From NCBI GenBank assembly GCA_937139495.1, contig CAKZQC010000047.1, forward strand, positions 89,741 through 153,740: 64,000 bases of DNA. The letters are read 5' to 3'. Position numbers and translations under genes: made by a program. Below the pieces are notes generated by a model. It was not told the origin of the DNA. It did no database searches and saw nothing but the letters and a program-made list of their open reading frames with translations. The stretch comes from an uncultured Saprospiraceae bacterium (GTDB taxonomy: Bacteria; Bacteroidota; Bacteroidia; Chitinophagales; Saprospiraceae). The first letter of the stretch is position 1. Each line of letters starts with the position of its first letter. Positions 1 to 9,068 of this stretch are shown one piece after another.

Positions 1-1545
1 CGATATCGCATGATGGGCGGACAGACCATAGAAGCCGACGCTCAAAAGATATTGACAGGTTTGGGTTTCATGCTCAAAGATTTTGATCGCTTGACCGATG
101 AGTTTAGTGGCGGTTGGCAAATGCGTATTGAGCTTACCAAAATGCTATTGAAAAATCCAGATTATCTGCTACTTGATGAACCGACCAATCACTTGGATAT
201 TGAGTCTATTATTTGGCTCGAAAAGTTTTTGGAGACTTACGAAGGTTCTGTTATCGTGATTTCGCATGATAAGACGTTCTTGGACAACGTCACCAATAGA
301 ACGATTGAGATTGAATTGGGTAATATTTATGATTACAAATCCAATTATAGCCGCTACTTAGTATTGCGTGCCGAACGTAGAGAGCAGCTACAAAGTGCTT
401 ACGAAAATCAACAAAAAGAGATTGCTCGCAAAGAGCGTCTGGTAGAAAAATTTAGAGCGAAAGCGACCAAAGCCAAAATGGCTCAATCGCTGATGAAAGA
501 GCTCAAACGTATGGACGTAATCGAGGTTGATGTGTCTGATGGTTCTAAGATGAAATTGCGTTTTGATCCTGCTCCTCGTGCTGGCGAAATGGTCGTAGAG
601 GTCAAGAAAGTATCTAAGTCTTACGGTAATTTGCATGTATTAAATGAAGTAGATTTGGAAATCATCAGAGGTGATAAAGTCGCTTTTGTAGGGAAAAATG
701 GCGAAGGAAAATCCACCTTAACTAAAATTATACTTGGCGACATTCAGGCTAAAGGGCATATCAAATTGGGTCATAATGTCCAAGTGGGCTATTATGCTCA
801 GAATCAAGCCGAAACGCTAAATCCTAAATTGACTGTTCTGCAAACGATTGAGTTGAACTCTCCAGAAGAAAAAAGAACACAATTAAGAAGCGTTTTGGGT
901 TCGTTCTTATTTTCGGGCGAAGACGTGGACAAAAAAGTATCCGTACTTTCGGGTGGAGAGCGAGCCAGATTAGCGATGGCGTGCATGATGCTTCGCCCTA
1001 TCAACTTGCTCGTACTCGATGAGCCGACCAATCACTTGGATATTCGTTCCAAAGATGTATTGAAGCAGGCAATCGCTGACTATGATGGCACTTTGATTAT
1101 TGTATCGCATGATAGAGATTTCTTGGAAGGCTTGACCGATAAGGTCATCGAATTTAATGAGAAGAAACTAAAAACTTATTTGGGCGATGTTCAGTATTTC
1201 TTGAAAAAACGTGACTTGAATAACTTCCGTGATGTATCGCTCGGAAAAGAAGGTGATTCGGTGGTAGCTACCACGCTCGCCAAACCAAAAGTAGAAAAAG
1301 TAAAAGATAAGGATTACCAAAATAAATTGCGCCAGCTACAGAAAGAAGAACAAACCGCAGAGCGTCGTGTAAGTCGTCTAGAAGACGATATTGCGAAAGC
1401 GGAGAAAAAAATGGCAGATATGAACACTTTCGGTACACCGGAATATGACAAAGCCGTAGAAAAATATAATCAAGCACAATCCAAACTCGAAGAAGCCATG
1501 GAAACATGGGAAAAAGCGACGATGGCATTGGAGGATTTTGAGTAA
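1..1545 (+). CDS. ABC-F family ATPase, 5' end outside window
   Basis: This is a soluble twin-ABC ATPase of the ABC-F family, whose members act at the ribosome as translation or antibiotic-protection factors rather than as transporters. The frame is open to the first base, so the true start and the first Walker A lie upstream; the first in-frame ATG is at 10. Visible parts are the first domain's signature (SGGWQMRIEL) and Walker B with the family hallmark LLLDEPTNHLD, a charged inter-domain linker, a complete second domain (Walker A GKNGEGKST, signature LSGGERARLA, Walker B VLDEPTNHLD), and a Lys/Glu-rich C-terminal coiled coil. The coiled-coil end recalls Uup/YheS-type members. The subfamily, and so the exact ribosomal role, cannot be fixed from this piece. 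Confidence 0.93.
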   Translation, partial: RYRMMGGQTIEADAQKILTGLGFMLKDFDRLTDEFSGGWQMRIELTKMLLKNPDYLLLDEPTNHLDIESIIWLEKFLETYEGSVIVISHDKTFLDNVTNRTIEIELGNIYDYKSNYSRYLVLRAERREQLQSAYENQQKEIARKERLVEKFRAKATKAKMAQSLMKELKRMDVIEVDVSDGSKMKLRFDPAPRAGEMVVEVKKVSKSYGNLHVLNEVDLEIIRGDKVAFVGKNGEGKSTLTKIILGDIQAKGHIKLGHNVQVGYYAQNQAETLNPKLTVLQTIELNSPEEKRTQLRSVLGSFLFSGEDVDKKVSVLSGGERARLAMACMMLRPINLLVLDEPTNHLDIRSKDVLKQAIADYDGTLIIVSHDRDFLEGLTDKVIEFNEKKLKTYLGDVQYFLKKRDLNNFRDVSLGKEGDSVVATTLAKPKVEKVKDKDYQNKLRQLQKEEQTAERRVSRLEDDIAKAEKKMADMNTFGTPEYDKAVEKYNQAQSKLEEAMETWEKATMALEDFE

Positions 1546-1603
1546 AAAAAATCCTTAATTGCATAGCAATAATATACTGTTCAAAGTAGTACTTCTGATT
1601 GCT

Positions 1604-1642
1604 AAAAATGGTGACTACCTCAAAAGGCAGTCACCATTTTTT
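1604..1642 (+). terminator. Rho-independent terminator after ABC-F gene
   Basis: The arms AAAATGGTGACT and AGTCACCATTTT pair perfectly, a CCT/AGG inner stem extends them, and a run of T follows. It lies 60 bases after the ABC-F stop and before the lipoprotein gene at 1681. Confidence 0.85.
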
Positions 1643-1680
1643 AATTAAACAGCACTATTTCTAACTTTTAAAACTATCGC

Positions 1681-2334
1681 ATGTTCTCCAAAAACACTTT
1701 ATTTCTACTTAGTTGTTTAGTGCTATTATTCGCAGCTTGTCAGCCAGACAAAACAACAACCGATACGCCTGTCCTTTTGGATGTCGAATACCTCAACGCG
1801 ACCGACTCGCTCGTATTGAATTGGCTGCACGAAACCGAAAAAAAGCCTACACGTTATCCGTTTGAAGTATGGACAGCACAGACAGTTTATCCCTACCAAA
1901 ATATATTAGAAACAAAAGAAGTAGTCCATATTACAGGCTACAGCAAAGCAGGATTTAAAGGCAGTCCGTCTGCTATTTATGATAGTTTGGCGGTTTTGGT
2001 ACTAGAATACCAAGATAAAAATGCTGCTAGAGATGCTTTTGAACGCTATACTGGAACGGCTCTATTGTCTGCCATTCCGCAACAGCGCCCTCGTGGAAAA
2101 TACAGAGCCATTGCTACTTCTTACGAAGGTGATTTTATGCTTTGGCAAGACCAATATGTCTATCGATTAGTTGGCAAATGTATTCGTCATAGTCATGAAT
2201 TATCTTGGCGAAACTATCAGCGTTCGTTCATCAAGTCCATGCAATTAAAATTGCCTGTCACAGGACTTGTTAGCGATTGCTTGACTCCAAAATATAGTCT
2301 TTATGAAATAAAAACAGTAGATTATGTTGACTAA
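1681..2334 (+). CDS. Putative lipoprotein, unknown function
   Basis: The 217-residue product begins with a short lipoprotein signal (hydrophobic core, then LFAAC and an acidic, polar stretch), so it should be lipidated at Cys20 and sit in an envelope membrane. I recognise no domain. The central segment (LAVLVLEYQDKNAARDAF) matches the equivalent part of the lipoprotein at 2896 (FDLFVLEYQQEAAAKIAF), and both keep two late cysteines, so the two are paralogues. The last 11 bases overlap the next gene, suggesting translational coupling. ATG at 1681 puts the signal at the N-terminus. Confidence 0.8.
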   Translation: MFSKNTLFLLSCLVLLFAACQPDKTTTDTPVLLDVEYLNATDSLVLNWLHETEKKPTRYPFEVWTAQTVYPYQNILETKEVVHITGYSKAGFKGSPSAIYDSLAVLVLEYQDKNAARDAFERYTGTALLSAIPQQRPRGKYRAIATSYEGDFMLWQDQYVYRLVGKCIRHSHELSWRNYQRSFIKSMQLKLPVTGLVSDCLTPKYSLYEIKTVDYVD

Positions 2335-2884
2335 AATAGAATTGTATCACTGGCTTGTTTTTCACCCAAAAAACAAGCTTACCCTTAGTCGCTATAGCTT
2401 ATACAGTGCTATTTTAATATTTTTGATTAGCCTTACTACGGGTTCTGCTATTTTCATCACTTTTGCCGTTCTTTTTCTGATAGCCTCTAGTATTTTTTTC
2501 TTTGTAGTAATGAATACTAAAGGTGCAAAGTTTGCGATTTACAAGCTTGATACTGACAAGTACAGTGTCGAATTTACAGGCAAAGATTTGAACCAGGTAT
2601 TACAAGAAGGGTTGAAATATCGCATTTGGTCTAGTATAGATTACACCCAAAAGAATCGAGTAAAATACAAAAAACTCTGGATTACATTTTCGGCTAATGA
2701 TGGTACAGATTTTATACTTTCTGCCCATAGCGGCTACAATCTTTATCATAAAAGTGGCGTACCTGAATGGGGTGATTTTTCAGAAAAGCATTTGGATTTT
2801 TCAGGAGTCCTTCATTTGAGTTTAGAACAATTACTGCGGATACGGGCGGTATTAGAGAAAACAATGATTCCAGCAACTCTATAA
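2324..2884 (+). CDS. Small membrane protein, unknown function
   Basis: The 186-residue product has two adjacent hydrophobic segments at about residues 27-65, separated by a very short turn, followed by a soluble domain of about 120 residues with many aromatic residues. No family is recognised. The start overlaps the stop of the upstream lipoprotein gene, and only 11 bases separate its stop from the paralogous lipoprotein at 2896, so the three genes probably form one transcript and may work together in the envelope. Confidence 0.72.
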   Translation: MLTKIELYHWLVFHPKNKLTLSRYSLYSAILIFLISLTTGSAIFITFAVLFLIASSIFFFVVMNTKGAKFAIYKLDTDKYSVEFTGKDLNQVLQEGLKYRIWSSIDYTQKNRVKYKKLWITFSANDGTDFILSAHSGYNLYHKSGVPEWGDFSEKHLDFSGVLHLSLEQLLRIRAVLEKTMIPATL

Positions 2885-2895
2885 AAACAAATTTC

Positions 2896-3624
2896 ATGAA
2901 AAATTTACTCCTCTTATTTATTCCTTTTCTGCTAGTTGCTTGTGAGCAATATAGAGCCTCCGCTCCTGTCGTGATGACCACACAAGCGGATAGTATTGCG
3001 ACCGATTCGAGTCAATCGACCGCTTTGATCAAAATACCTGCGGAGGTGGAGGTTAATCAAGATTCTTTGATTAGAGATTGGGCAGCCTTTTTGAGAGGCA
3101 ACGACACTTTTCGTTACGATTTCTTGCCCAAAATGGACAAAAAAATAACTTATTTGAAGGAGTTGCAAAGCTCCAAAGAGCTTGTTCGTATGTATGCCTA
3201 TGGTTCGCCAGCGTACAAGAAATATAACAAAGTAGGCTATCATTCAACCTTCGATCTTTTTGTATTGGAATACCAACAAGAAGCTGCCGCCAAAATTGCA
3301 TTTGACAGCTTAATAGCAGCTACTCAATATCTTGTAGCACCAGCAGCCGACGGCATTATTCATAACGACCAACAATACATACACGTACTGAATTTCGACC
3401 CCTATAATGGTGGTTTTTTGGTGCAACACCAACAATATATTTTTAGTATCGCCAAAACTTGTGCTGGTAATCCTATCAATTTGCCATGGTCAAAATATGA
3501 ACCTTTGTTTTTGCATCGTATGGGCATAGCTTCTCCAGCAACGACCATCACCTCCAACTGTGGTGACCTTCGATTTGAAATCAAAGAATTGACTTATGAT
3601 TCCTTAATACTGGATTCCAAGTAA
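2896..3624 (+). CDS. Putative lipoprotein, paralogue of 1681-2334
   Basis: The 242-residue product has a lipoprotein signal ending LLVACEQ. After a low-complexity Ser/Thr/Asp stretch, typical of a tether, comes a domain related to the lipoprotein encoded at 1681. Function is unknown. The 3' end overlaps the convergent FKBP gene by 21 bases, so the last codons of each are antisense to the other. It is the third gene of the presumed 1681-3624 transcript. Confidence 0.78.
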   Translation: MKNLLLLFIPFLLVACEQYRASAPVVMTTQADSIATDSSQSTALIKIPAEVEVNQDSLIRDWAAFLRGNDTFRYDFLPKMDKKITYLKELQSSKELVRMYAYGSPAYKKYNKVGYHSTFDLFVLEYQQEAAAKIAFDSLIAATQYLVAPAADGIIHNDQQYIHVLNFDPYNGGFLVQHQQYIFSIAKTCAGNPINLPWSKYEPLFLHRMGIASPATTITSNCGDLRFEIKELTYDSLILDSK

Positions 3625-4086
3625 TTCGACCTCAAAAATCAAGGTAGCACCGCCAGGGATAGAACCCGTAGAGCGAGTTCCGTATGCCAAATTGTAAGGA
3701 ATATATAAACGCCATTTGGAGCCTACAGGCATCATTGGCAAGGCTTCTTGCCAACCTTTGATAACGGCATTGACAGGAAACGTAGCAGGCATGCCACGTT
3801 CTACAGAACTATCAAATACTTTTCCGCTAATCAATGTTCCGTGATAGTGTGTCGTCACCTTGTCGCTAGAAGCAGGACGGTCGCCCTCTCCTGCTACCAA
3901 TATTTCGTATTGCATACCGCTCGGCAATTCGATTACGCCTTCTCTCTCGGCATTTTGAGCCAAAAAGATACGTCCAGCCTCTATATTCTTTTGAATTTTC
4001 TTTTTGTCGCCTGATTGTCCTTGCAATACCATATTGGTCAATAGTAAAATGACGATGACAGCAAGTCCCGTATAAAGCATGTTCAT
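3604..4086 (-). CDS. FKBP-type peptidyl-prolyl cis-trans isomerase
   Basis: The 160-residue protein has an N-terminal hydrophobic segment (about residues 4-22) that acts as a signal or anchor, then a full FKBP domain. Typical elements are SDKVTTHYHGTLISGKVFDSS, GWQEALPMMPVGSKW, IPYNLAYG and GATLIFEVELL. The family speeds prolyl bond isomerisation, and the leader places this one in the periplasm as a folding catalyst. The region before the domain resembles the short helical lead of FkpA/Mip-like enzymes but is much shorter. Its 3' end overlaps the lipoprotein gene on the other strand by 21 bases. Confidence 0.92.
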   Translation of the reverse strand: MNMLYTGLAVIVILLLTNMVLQGQSGDKKKIQKNIEAGRIFLAQNAEREGVIELPSGMQYEILVAGEGDRPASSDKVTTHYHGTLISGKVFDSSVERGMPATFPVNAVIKGWQEALPMMPVGSKWRLYIPYNLAYGTRSTGSIPGGATLIFEVELLGIQY

Positions 4087-4191
4087 TTTTATAATATTTT
4101 ATTAGCAATAATTTGAATAAATATTGCCGTGAGATTTCACCAAAATAAATGAAATTTTAGCCGATTGCGTGCGATACCATCAAAATAGCCG

Positions 4192-4199
4192 TAACTTTG
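4192..4199 (+). promoter_or_regulatory. Bacteroidota -7 element before rlmF
   Basis: TAACTTTG fits the TAnnTTTG -7 consensus, with a TTG at 4165-4167 as a possible -33 element. It lies about 50 bases before the rlmF start. Confidence 0.6.
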
Positions 4200-4250
4200 C
4201 AGCTCAATAGCAGTACACAATCAACAAGAAGTAATCAAAAATAGGCTTTT

Positions 4251-5225
4251 ATGGCAAACGACAGAAAGAAAACCCGAATAAAAAACGCATTACACCCACA
4301 AAATAAACATTTGGACGGCTACGACTTTGAGTCGTTAATCACTTATTGCCCTGCTTTGGAGGCCCATTTGGTTACCAATCCCTACAATAATCGTACAACA
4401 ATCCCCTTTGCTAATCCTGAGGCGGTTTTGTTGCTCAATCAAGCATTGCTCCAAAAGCATTATCATATCAATGATTGGCAATTGCCAGAAGGCTACCTCT
4501 GCCCACCTATCCCAGGGCGTGCCGATTACCTCTATTATATATCAGAACTATTGGCGGAAGATAATGCTCAACGTAGATATACTGTCCCCAAAGGCGAAAA
4601 TATTACTTGCTTGGATGTTGGGACTGGAGCGAATTTAGTTTATCCCCTGCTAGGGAATGCGTTGTTTGGTTGGTCATTCACGGCAAGTGACATTGACAGC
4701 GTAGCATTAGACAATGCGGCAAGCATCATCGAGAAAAATGAACATCTAAAAGGTAAAATAACGCTTCGTAAGCAAGAGAACGACCACTCTATTTTCAAGG
4801 GAATTATTGAAGAAAATGAGCGTTTTGATATGGTGATTTGCAATCCACCTTTCCATAGTTCGGCAGAAGAGGCACGAGCGAGCAACCGCCGTAAGGTCAA
4901 CAATCTAAATCCGAATAAAAACGTAAAAGCAGTGCGTAATTTTGGTGGACAATCCAATGAGCTTTTCTGCGAAGGTGGCGAATTGCAATTCATCAAAAAC
5001 ATGATTGCAGAAAGTCCGAACCATGCAACCAATTGTTTTTGGTTTACGACTTTGGTATCTAAACAAGGACACCTCAATCAACTACAAGAAGCGCTACACC
5101 AGACCAATCCTACACAGGTAGAAGTTATAGATATGGGACAAGGCAATAAGCGTAGCCGCATACTTTGTTGGTCCTACCTCAACGACAAACAACGAGCCAG
5201 TTGGATGGCTTCTCGCTGGCGATAG
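4251..5225 (+). CDS. rlmF: 23S rRNA m6A1618 methyltransferase RlmF
   Basis: The 324-residue protein matches RlmF (YbiN), which methylates N6 of A1618 of 23S rRNA using S-adenosylmethionine. The N-terminus has the typical basic lead and NALHPQNKHLDGYDF. The SAM motif is CLDVGTGANLVYPLLG, followed by ASDID. The adenine-N6 catalytic motif NPPF sits in VICNPPFHSSAEEA. The remainder (GGELQFIKNMI, then WFTTLVSK) also follows the family. Length is normal. A Bacteroidota promoter lies 50 bases upstream, so it is probably transcribed alone. Confidence 0.94.
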   Translation: MANDRKKTRIKNALHPQNKHLDGYDFESLITYCPALEAHLVTNPYNNRTTIPFANPEAVLLLNQALLQKHYHINDWQLPEGYLCPPIPGRADYLYYISELLAEDNAQRRYTVPKGENITCLDVGTGANLVYPLLGNALFGWSFTASDIDSVALDNAASIIEKNEHLKGKITLRKQENDHSIFKGIIEENERFDMVICNPPFHSSAEEARASNRRKVNNLNPNKNVKAVRNFGGQSNELFCEGGELQFIKNMIAESPNHATNCFWFTTLVSKQGHLNQLQEALHQTNPTQVEVIDMGQGNKRSRILCWSYLNDKQRASWMASRWR

Positions 5226-5256
5226 ATTGAACTTAGTATTACCTAAACTGTTGGCT

Positions 5257-5284
5257 ATACTAAAGACACAATTGTCTTTAGTAT
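5257..5284. repeat. Perfect 12-bp hairpin
   Basis: ATACTAAAGACA and its perfect inverse complement are separated by CAAT. It follows the rlmF stop without a T-run. It may act as an mRNA-end stabiliser or a weak terminator together with the hairpin at 5288. Confidence 0.7.
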
Positions 5285-5287
5285 TAC

Positions 5288-5327
5288 GAAGGTGTTCAAA
5301 ACGTAACCGCACATTTTGGACACCTTC
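5288..5327. repeat. Second hairpin after rlmF
   Basis: GAAGGTGT and ACACCTTC pair, with an extra CAAAA/TTTTG inner stem, starting four bases after the first hairpin. The two consecutive hairpins separate rlmF from the ABC exporter gene. Confidence 0.65.
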
Positions 5328-5364
5328 TGTTATGGCTTTTGCCGAATAGAATTAGTGAAGATTT

Positions 5365-7149
5365 ATGAGAGAATTAGCACACCTAAATAAGTATTTTTTA
5401 AAGTACAAATGGCGCTTTCTGCTAGGAATTATTTTTGTAGCCGTTTCTAATTATTTCCGAGTATTACAACCGCAGGTTATTCGATATGCCTTAGATTTGG
5501 TGGTCGATAATATCACGCTGTACGATTTGTTCAACAATTTTGATTTGCAAACAAAATTGTACGATAATTTGGGTAAGACGCTGCTATTTTTTGGCGGTTT
5601 GGCTATTCTTTTTGCTATTCTAATGGGCGTATTCATGTACTTCATGCGACAAACATTGATTGTGATGTCAAGGCTTATTGAGTATGACTTGCGCAATGAA
5701 ATATTCAAGCATTACGAAGTACTCACCCTCTCGTTCTACAAGAAAAACAATACGGGCGACTTGATGGCACGCATCACCGAAGATGTCAATAAAGTACGAA
5801 TGTACTTAGGACCTGCGGTCATGTACTCCGTCAATTTGGTGGTCTTGTGTATCATGGTTATTTATTCGATGATACAGGTTAGTCCTACGCTCACGCTGTA
5901 CTCCTTGATTCCACTGCCTATTTTGTCGATTTCCATCTATTATGTGACTAATATTATCAATAAAAAAAGCGAACGCATACAGGCACAATTATCGGTACTC
6001 AACTCCCTTTCTCAAGAAGTCTATTCGGGCATACGAGTCGTCAAATCTTATGGACAAGAAGAAGAAATGGGCGAGTTTTTTGCGGAAGAAACCAACGTTT
6101 TTATGGATAAATCGTTGGAGCTGGCAAAGGTAGATGCTTTTTTTCGCCCCTTGATGATTATCTTGATTGGAGCGAGTACAATTATTAGCATTTACGTCAG
6201 TGGTTTGTTGATGAATACAGGCGAAATAACGGCTGGAAATATTGCTGAATTTATTATTTACATCAATATGCTGACCTGGCCCGTCACCTCTATTGGTTGG
6301 GTTGCCTCTATTATTCAGCGTGCTGCCGCTTCTCAGAAACGTATCAATCAATTTTTGCAAACAGAACCTGATATCAAACCCAATCCCCAAGCTCCTATTA
6401 TTCCTATCAAAGGAAATATTGAGTTTAAAAATGTTTCGTTTACATATCCCGATACCAATATCTTGGGAACAAAAAGCATGAGTTTTGAGCTCAAAGCAGG
6501 ACAAAAAATGGCAATTGTAGGGCGGACAGGTTCTGGCAAAACGACTATCGCCGATTTGATTTTGAGAATGTACGATGCCGACACTGGAAGTATCTTGATA
6601 GATGGCAAACCAATAGCCGAACACAATTTGGCACACCTTCGAGCGTCTATCGCTTACGTGCCACAAGATGTATTTTTGTTCTCGGACGATATTTACAATA
6701 ATATTTCCTTTGGGAAAACTGATGCGACCAAAGAGCAAATAAAAGCGTATGCCAAACACGCTGCTGTTTATGAAGACATTATGAGTTTGCCCCAACAGTT
6801 TGACACCATTGTAGGCGAACGAGGCGTGACTCTTTCGGGCGGACAAAAACAGCGTATTTCTATTGCTCGTGCCTTGATCAAAGAACCTGATATTATATTG
6901 CTTGATGATTGCCTTTCGGCTGTCGATACCATGACGGAAGCCAAAATAACGGGCTATCTGAATACGGCTTGTGCCGACAAAACGACGATTATTATTACGC
7001 ATCGCTTATACACCGCTCTAGAGTTTGATAAAATAATAGTGGTGGACGATAGCGAAATTGTGGCGGTAGGAACGCACAAAGAACTCATGCAGCAAGAAGG
7101 CTATTACAAGGACATTTACGAAAGTCAGAAAGTAGAACAGGTTGAGTAG
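5365..7149 (+). CDS. ABC exporter half-transporter (MsbA/MdlB-like)
   Basis: The 594-residue protein combines a six-helix ABC exporter membrane domain (about residues 15-320) with a C-terminal nucleotide-binding domain. The latter shows Walker A GRTGSGKTT (about 386-394), a Q-loop in YVPQDVFLFS, the signature LSGGQKQR (about 490-497), Walker B IILLDD, and the H-loop ITHR. It should work as a dimer exporting a lipid, peptide or drug; the substrate cannot be told. The residue after the Walker B aspartate is Asp515 where catalytically competent sites usually have Glu. That resembles the degenerate half of heterodimeric exporters, yet no partner gene is adjacent. Confidence 0.9.
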   Translation: MRELAHLNKYFLKYKWRFLLGIIFVAVSNYFRVLQPQVIRYALDLVVDNITLYDLFNNFDLQTKLYDNLGKTLLFFGGLAILFAILMGVFMYFMRQTLIVMSRLIEYDLRNEIFKHYEVLTLSFYKKNNTGDLMARITEDVNKVRMYLGPAVMYSVNLVVLCIMVIYSMIQVSPTLTLYSLIPLPILSISIYYVTNIINKKSERIQAQLSVLNSLSQEVYSGIRVVKSYGQEEEMGEFFAEETNVFMDKSLELAKVDAFFRPLMIILIGASTIISIYVSGLLMNTGEITAGNIAEFIIYINMLTWPVTSIGWVASIIQRAAASQKRINQFLQTEPDIKPNPQAPIIPIKGNIEFKNVSFTYPDTNILGTKSMSFELKAGQKMAIVGRTGSGKTTIADLILRMYDADTGSILIDGKPIAEHNLAHLRASIAYVPQDVFLFSDDIYNNISFGKTDATKEQIKAYAKHAAVYEDIMSLPQQFDTIVGERGVTLSGGQKQRISIARALIKEPDIILLDDCLSAVDTMTEAKITGYLNTACADKTTIIITHRLYTALEFDKIIVVDDSEIVAVGTHKELMQQEGYYKDIYESQKVEQVE

Positions 7150-7195
7150 TGCTTTATGATAGATATTGAAGTTTTCATACAAAAACCAATAAAAC

Positions 7196-8164
7196 ATGAC
7201 TCCTAATAAAATAACAGATGCTCTACTGGGCGTGGCGGTTGGCGATGCCGTAGGTGTACCGTTTGAGTTTCGTTCTACCTTGCAGATGCAGCAGCAGCCT
7301 GCTAAAGGTATGATTGAATTTGGTACGCACAACCAATTGGCTGGCACGTGGTCAGATGATGCTTCTTTGACTTTTTGTTTAGCAGCTTCATTAGTTGAAG
7401 GCTATGATTTGCAAGACATTGCCAGCCGTTTTATACAGTGGCGAGACCAAGCCTATTGGTCGGCTAGAGGTACCGTATTCGATATTGGAATTACAACCAA
7501 TAAAGCTATTAGTCGCCTTATTCCATTGGTCAAAAAAAATGACCTGGAAGGATTGCGACAGCTGCAACATAACGCACCCGAAAATGATAATGGCAACGGC
7601 TCGCTGATGCGAATTTTGCCCTTGCTTTTTTATATAAAAGGAAAAGATATTGCGACACAATTTGCACTTATATGGGAAGTGTCGGCACTGACGCACCGCC
7701 ATATTCGAGCAGCAATGAGCTGTTTGGTTTATCTCCGACTAGCGGAACATCTGCTAGCTGGCAAAGAAAAAACTGCCGCTTATCAAGCGATGCAGCAAGA
7801 TATACTTGCCTTTTGGCAACAAATCAACTTTGATGCCGCAGAACAAGTACATTTCACGAAAGTGATACAGCAAAATATCTTGGATACGCCCAAAGGTGAC
7901 CTCAGAACAGGTGGTTATGTGATAGAAGTACTCGAATCTAGTATTTGGTTTTTCTTGACCTGCAACGATTATGAGCAGACCATTTTGTCGATTATCAATC
8001 TAGGATACGATACCGATACTTCGGCGGCTATTGCAGGCGGATTGGCAGGTTTGTATTATGATCAAGCTGGTATTCCAGCAATGTGGTTAGCCAAATTAGC
8101 TCGCTTAGAAGACATTGTACAGTTGGGACAAGACTTGGAAACTGCGTTAGCAAAGATTAAGTAA
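7196..8164 (+). CDS. ADP-ribosylglycohydrolase family protein
   Basis: The 322-residue all-helical enzyme matches the DraG/ARH family, which uses two Mg ions to hydrolyse ADP-ribose linkages on proteins, nucleic acids or small molecules. Visible family motifs are LLGVAVGDAVGVPFEF at the N-terminus, the first metal motif GTWSDDASLTFCL, NGNGSLMRILPL in the middle, and the C-terminal metal motif GYDTDTSAAIAGGLAGL. The target of this member is unknown. It follows the ABC exporter by 46 bases and precedes the acyltransferase by 26 bases, with no obvious functional link. A NADAR-domain protein, also tied to ADP-ribose chemistry, lies far downstream at 62924. Confidence 0.93.
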   Translation: MTPNKITDALLGVAVGDAVGVPFEFRSTLQMQQQPAKGMIEFGTHNQLAGTWSDDASLTFCLAASLVEGYDLQDIASRFIQWRDQAYWSARGTVFDIGITTNKAISRLIPLVKKNDLEGLRQLQHNAPENDNGNGSLMRILPLLFYIKGKDIATQFALIWEVSALTHRHIRAAMSCLVYLRLAEHLLAGKEKTAAYQAMQQDILAFWQQINFDAAEQVHFTKVIQQNILDTPKGDLRTGGYVIEVLESSIWFFLTCNDYEQTILSIINLGYDTDTSAAIAGGLAGLYYDQAGIPAMWLAKLARLEDIVQLGQDLETALAKIK

Positions 8165-8190
8165 GTGGACAAAAATAATAAAATATTCCT

Positions 8191-9066
8191 ATGCAATTGC
8201 TAGTCTATTTCCTATTTCGTTTCTTGGTTTTTGTAGTCGGACTTTGTCCGTTTTGGCTGCTCTATGGCTTATCCGACTTTGCGTATCTATTGCTATACAA
8301 GCTCTTAGGTTATAGAAAAATCGTGGTGCAGCAGAACCTCAAAAATTCATTTCCAGAGAGAACTGATGCAGAACGTTTAGCACTCGAAAAGGCTTTCTAT
8401 CATCACCTGTTTGATATTTTGGTGGAGAGTATCAAAGGTTTTTCTTTGAGTAAGGAAACGCTATTGCAACGCCAAAAAATGCTCAACAATTTGCCTCAAC
8501 AAATGATTGACAAGCATGGCAATGTACTAGTTGTTGGTGGTCATTGTGGCAACTGGGAATGGGGCGGAATTAATGCTTCTGCTCACATTAATGGTGCTGC
8601 TGTAGTGTTTTATTCACCTATTCATAATAGATACATTGATCAATATATCAAGCATTCGAGAGAAGTACAAAAGACTTATTTTTGGTCAAGTCCATTAGCC
8701 CCTAGAGCCTTCAAAAAATACAAAAACGAGCCGACAATGTATATTATGATTGCCGACCAAACGCCTAGTAATCCTCAAAGAGCCCATTGGTTACCTTTTC
8801 TGAATCAAGACACGGCTTTTTTGAGAGGTCCAGGCAGTTTTGCTGTCAATTACAATTTGCCGATTTTGTTTGTAGATATCAAACGTGTCAAACGAGGCTA
8901 TTATACAATGGAATGCGAAATTATTAGCGAACCTCCAACGGTGCTTGATGCTAAAGAAATTACGGCTTTGTATGCTCAAAAACTAGAAGAAAAAATAAAA
9001 GAACAACCTGCTAGTTGGTTGTGGTCGCACAAGCGTTGGAAACACAGTCGCTCTGCTCCAAAATAA
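8191..9066 (+). CDS. LpxL/HtrB-like lysophospholipid acyltransferase
   Basis: The 291-residue protein has an N-terminal hydrophobic anchor and the domain of the lipid A acyltransferase family (LpxL/LpxM). The catalytic H-x4-E motif is in GGHCGNWEWGG, followed by VVFYSPIHN and ADQTPSN, and it ends with a typical WLWSHKRWK. The family transfers a second acyl chain to lipid A or related lipids at the inner membrane. In Bacteroidota it could act on lipid A or aminolipids. Its stop is only two bases from that of the convergent gene at 9069. Confidence 0.9.
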   Translation: MQLLVYFLFRFLVFVVGLCPFWLLYGLSDFAYLLLYKLLGYRKIVVQQNLKNSFPERTDAERLALEKAFYHHLFDILVESIKGFSLSKETLLQRQKMLNNLPQQMIDKHGNVLVVGGHCGNWEWGGINASAHINGAAVVFYSPIHNRYIDQYIKHSREVQKTYFWSSPLAPRAFKKYKNEPTMYIMIADQTPSNPQRAHWLPFLNQDTAFLRGPGSFAVNYNLPILFVDIKRVKRGYYTMECEIISEPPTVLDAKEITALYAQKLEEKIKEQPASWLWSHKRWKHSRSAPK

Positions 9067-9068
9067 GT

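Noticed and set aside
5989..7002. 337-codon open frame on the minus strand
   Set aside because: It lies fully antisense to the ABC exporter gene, and its translation is a basic, low-order sequence without any family motif, while the plus-strand frame has all exporter motifs.
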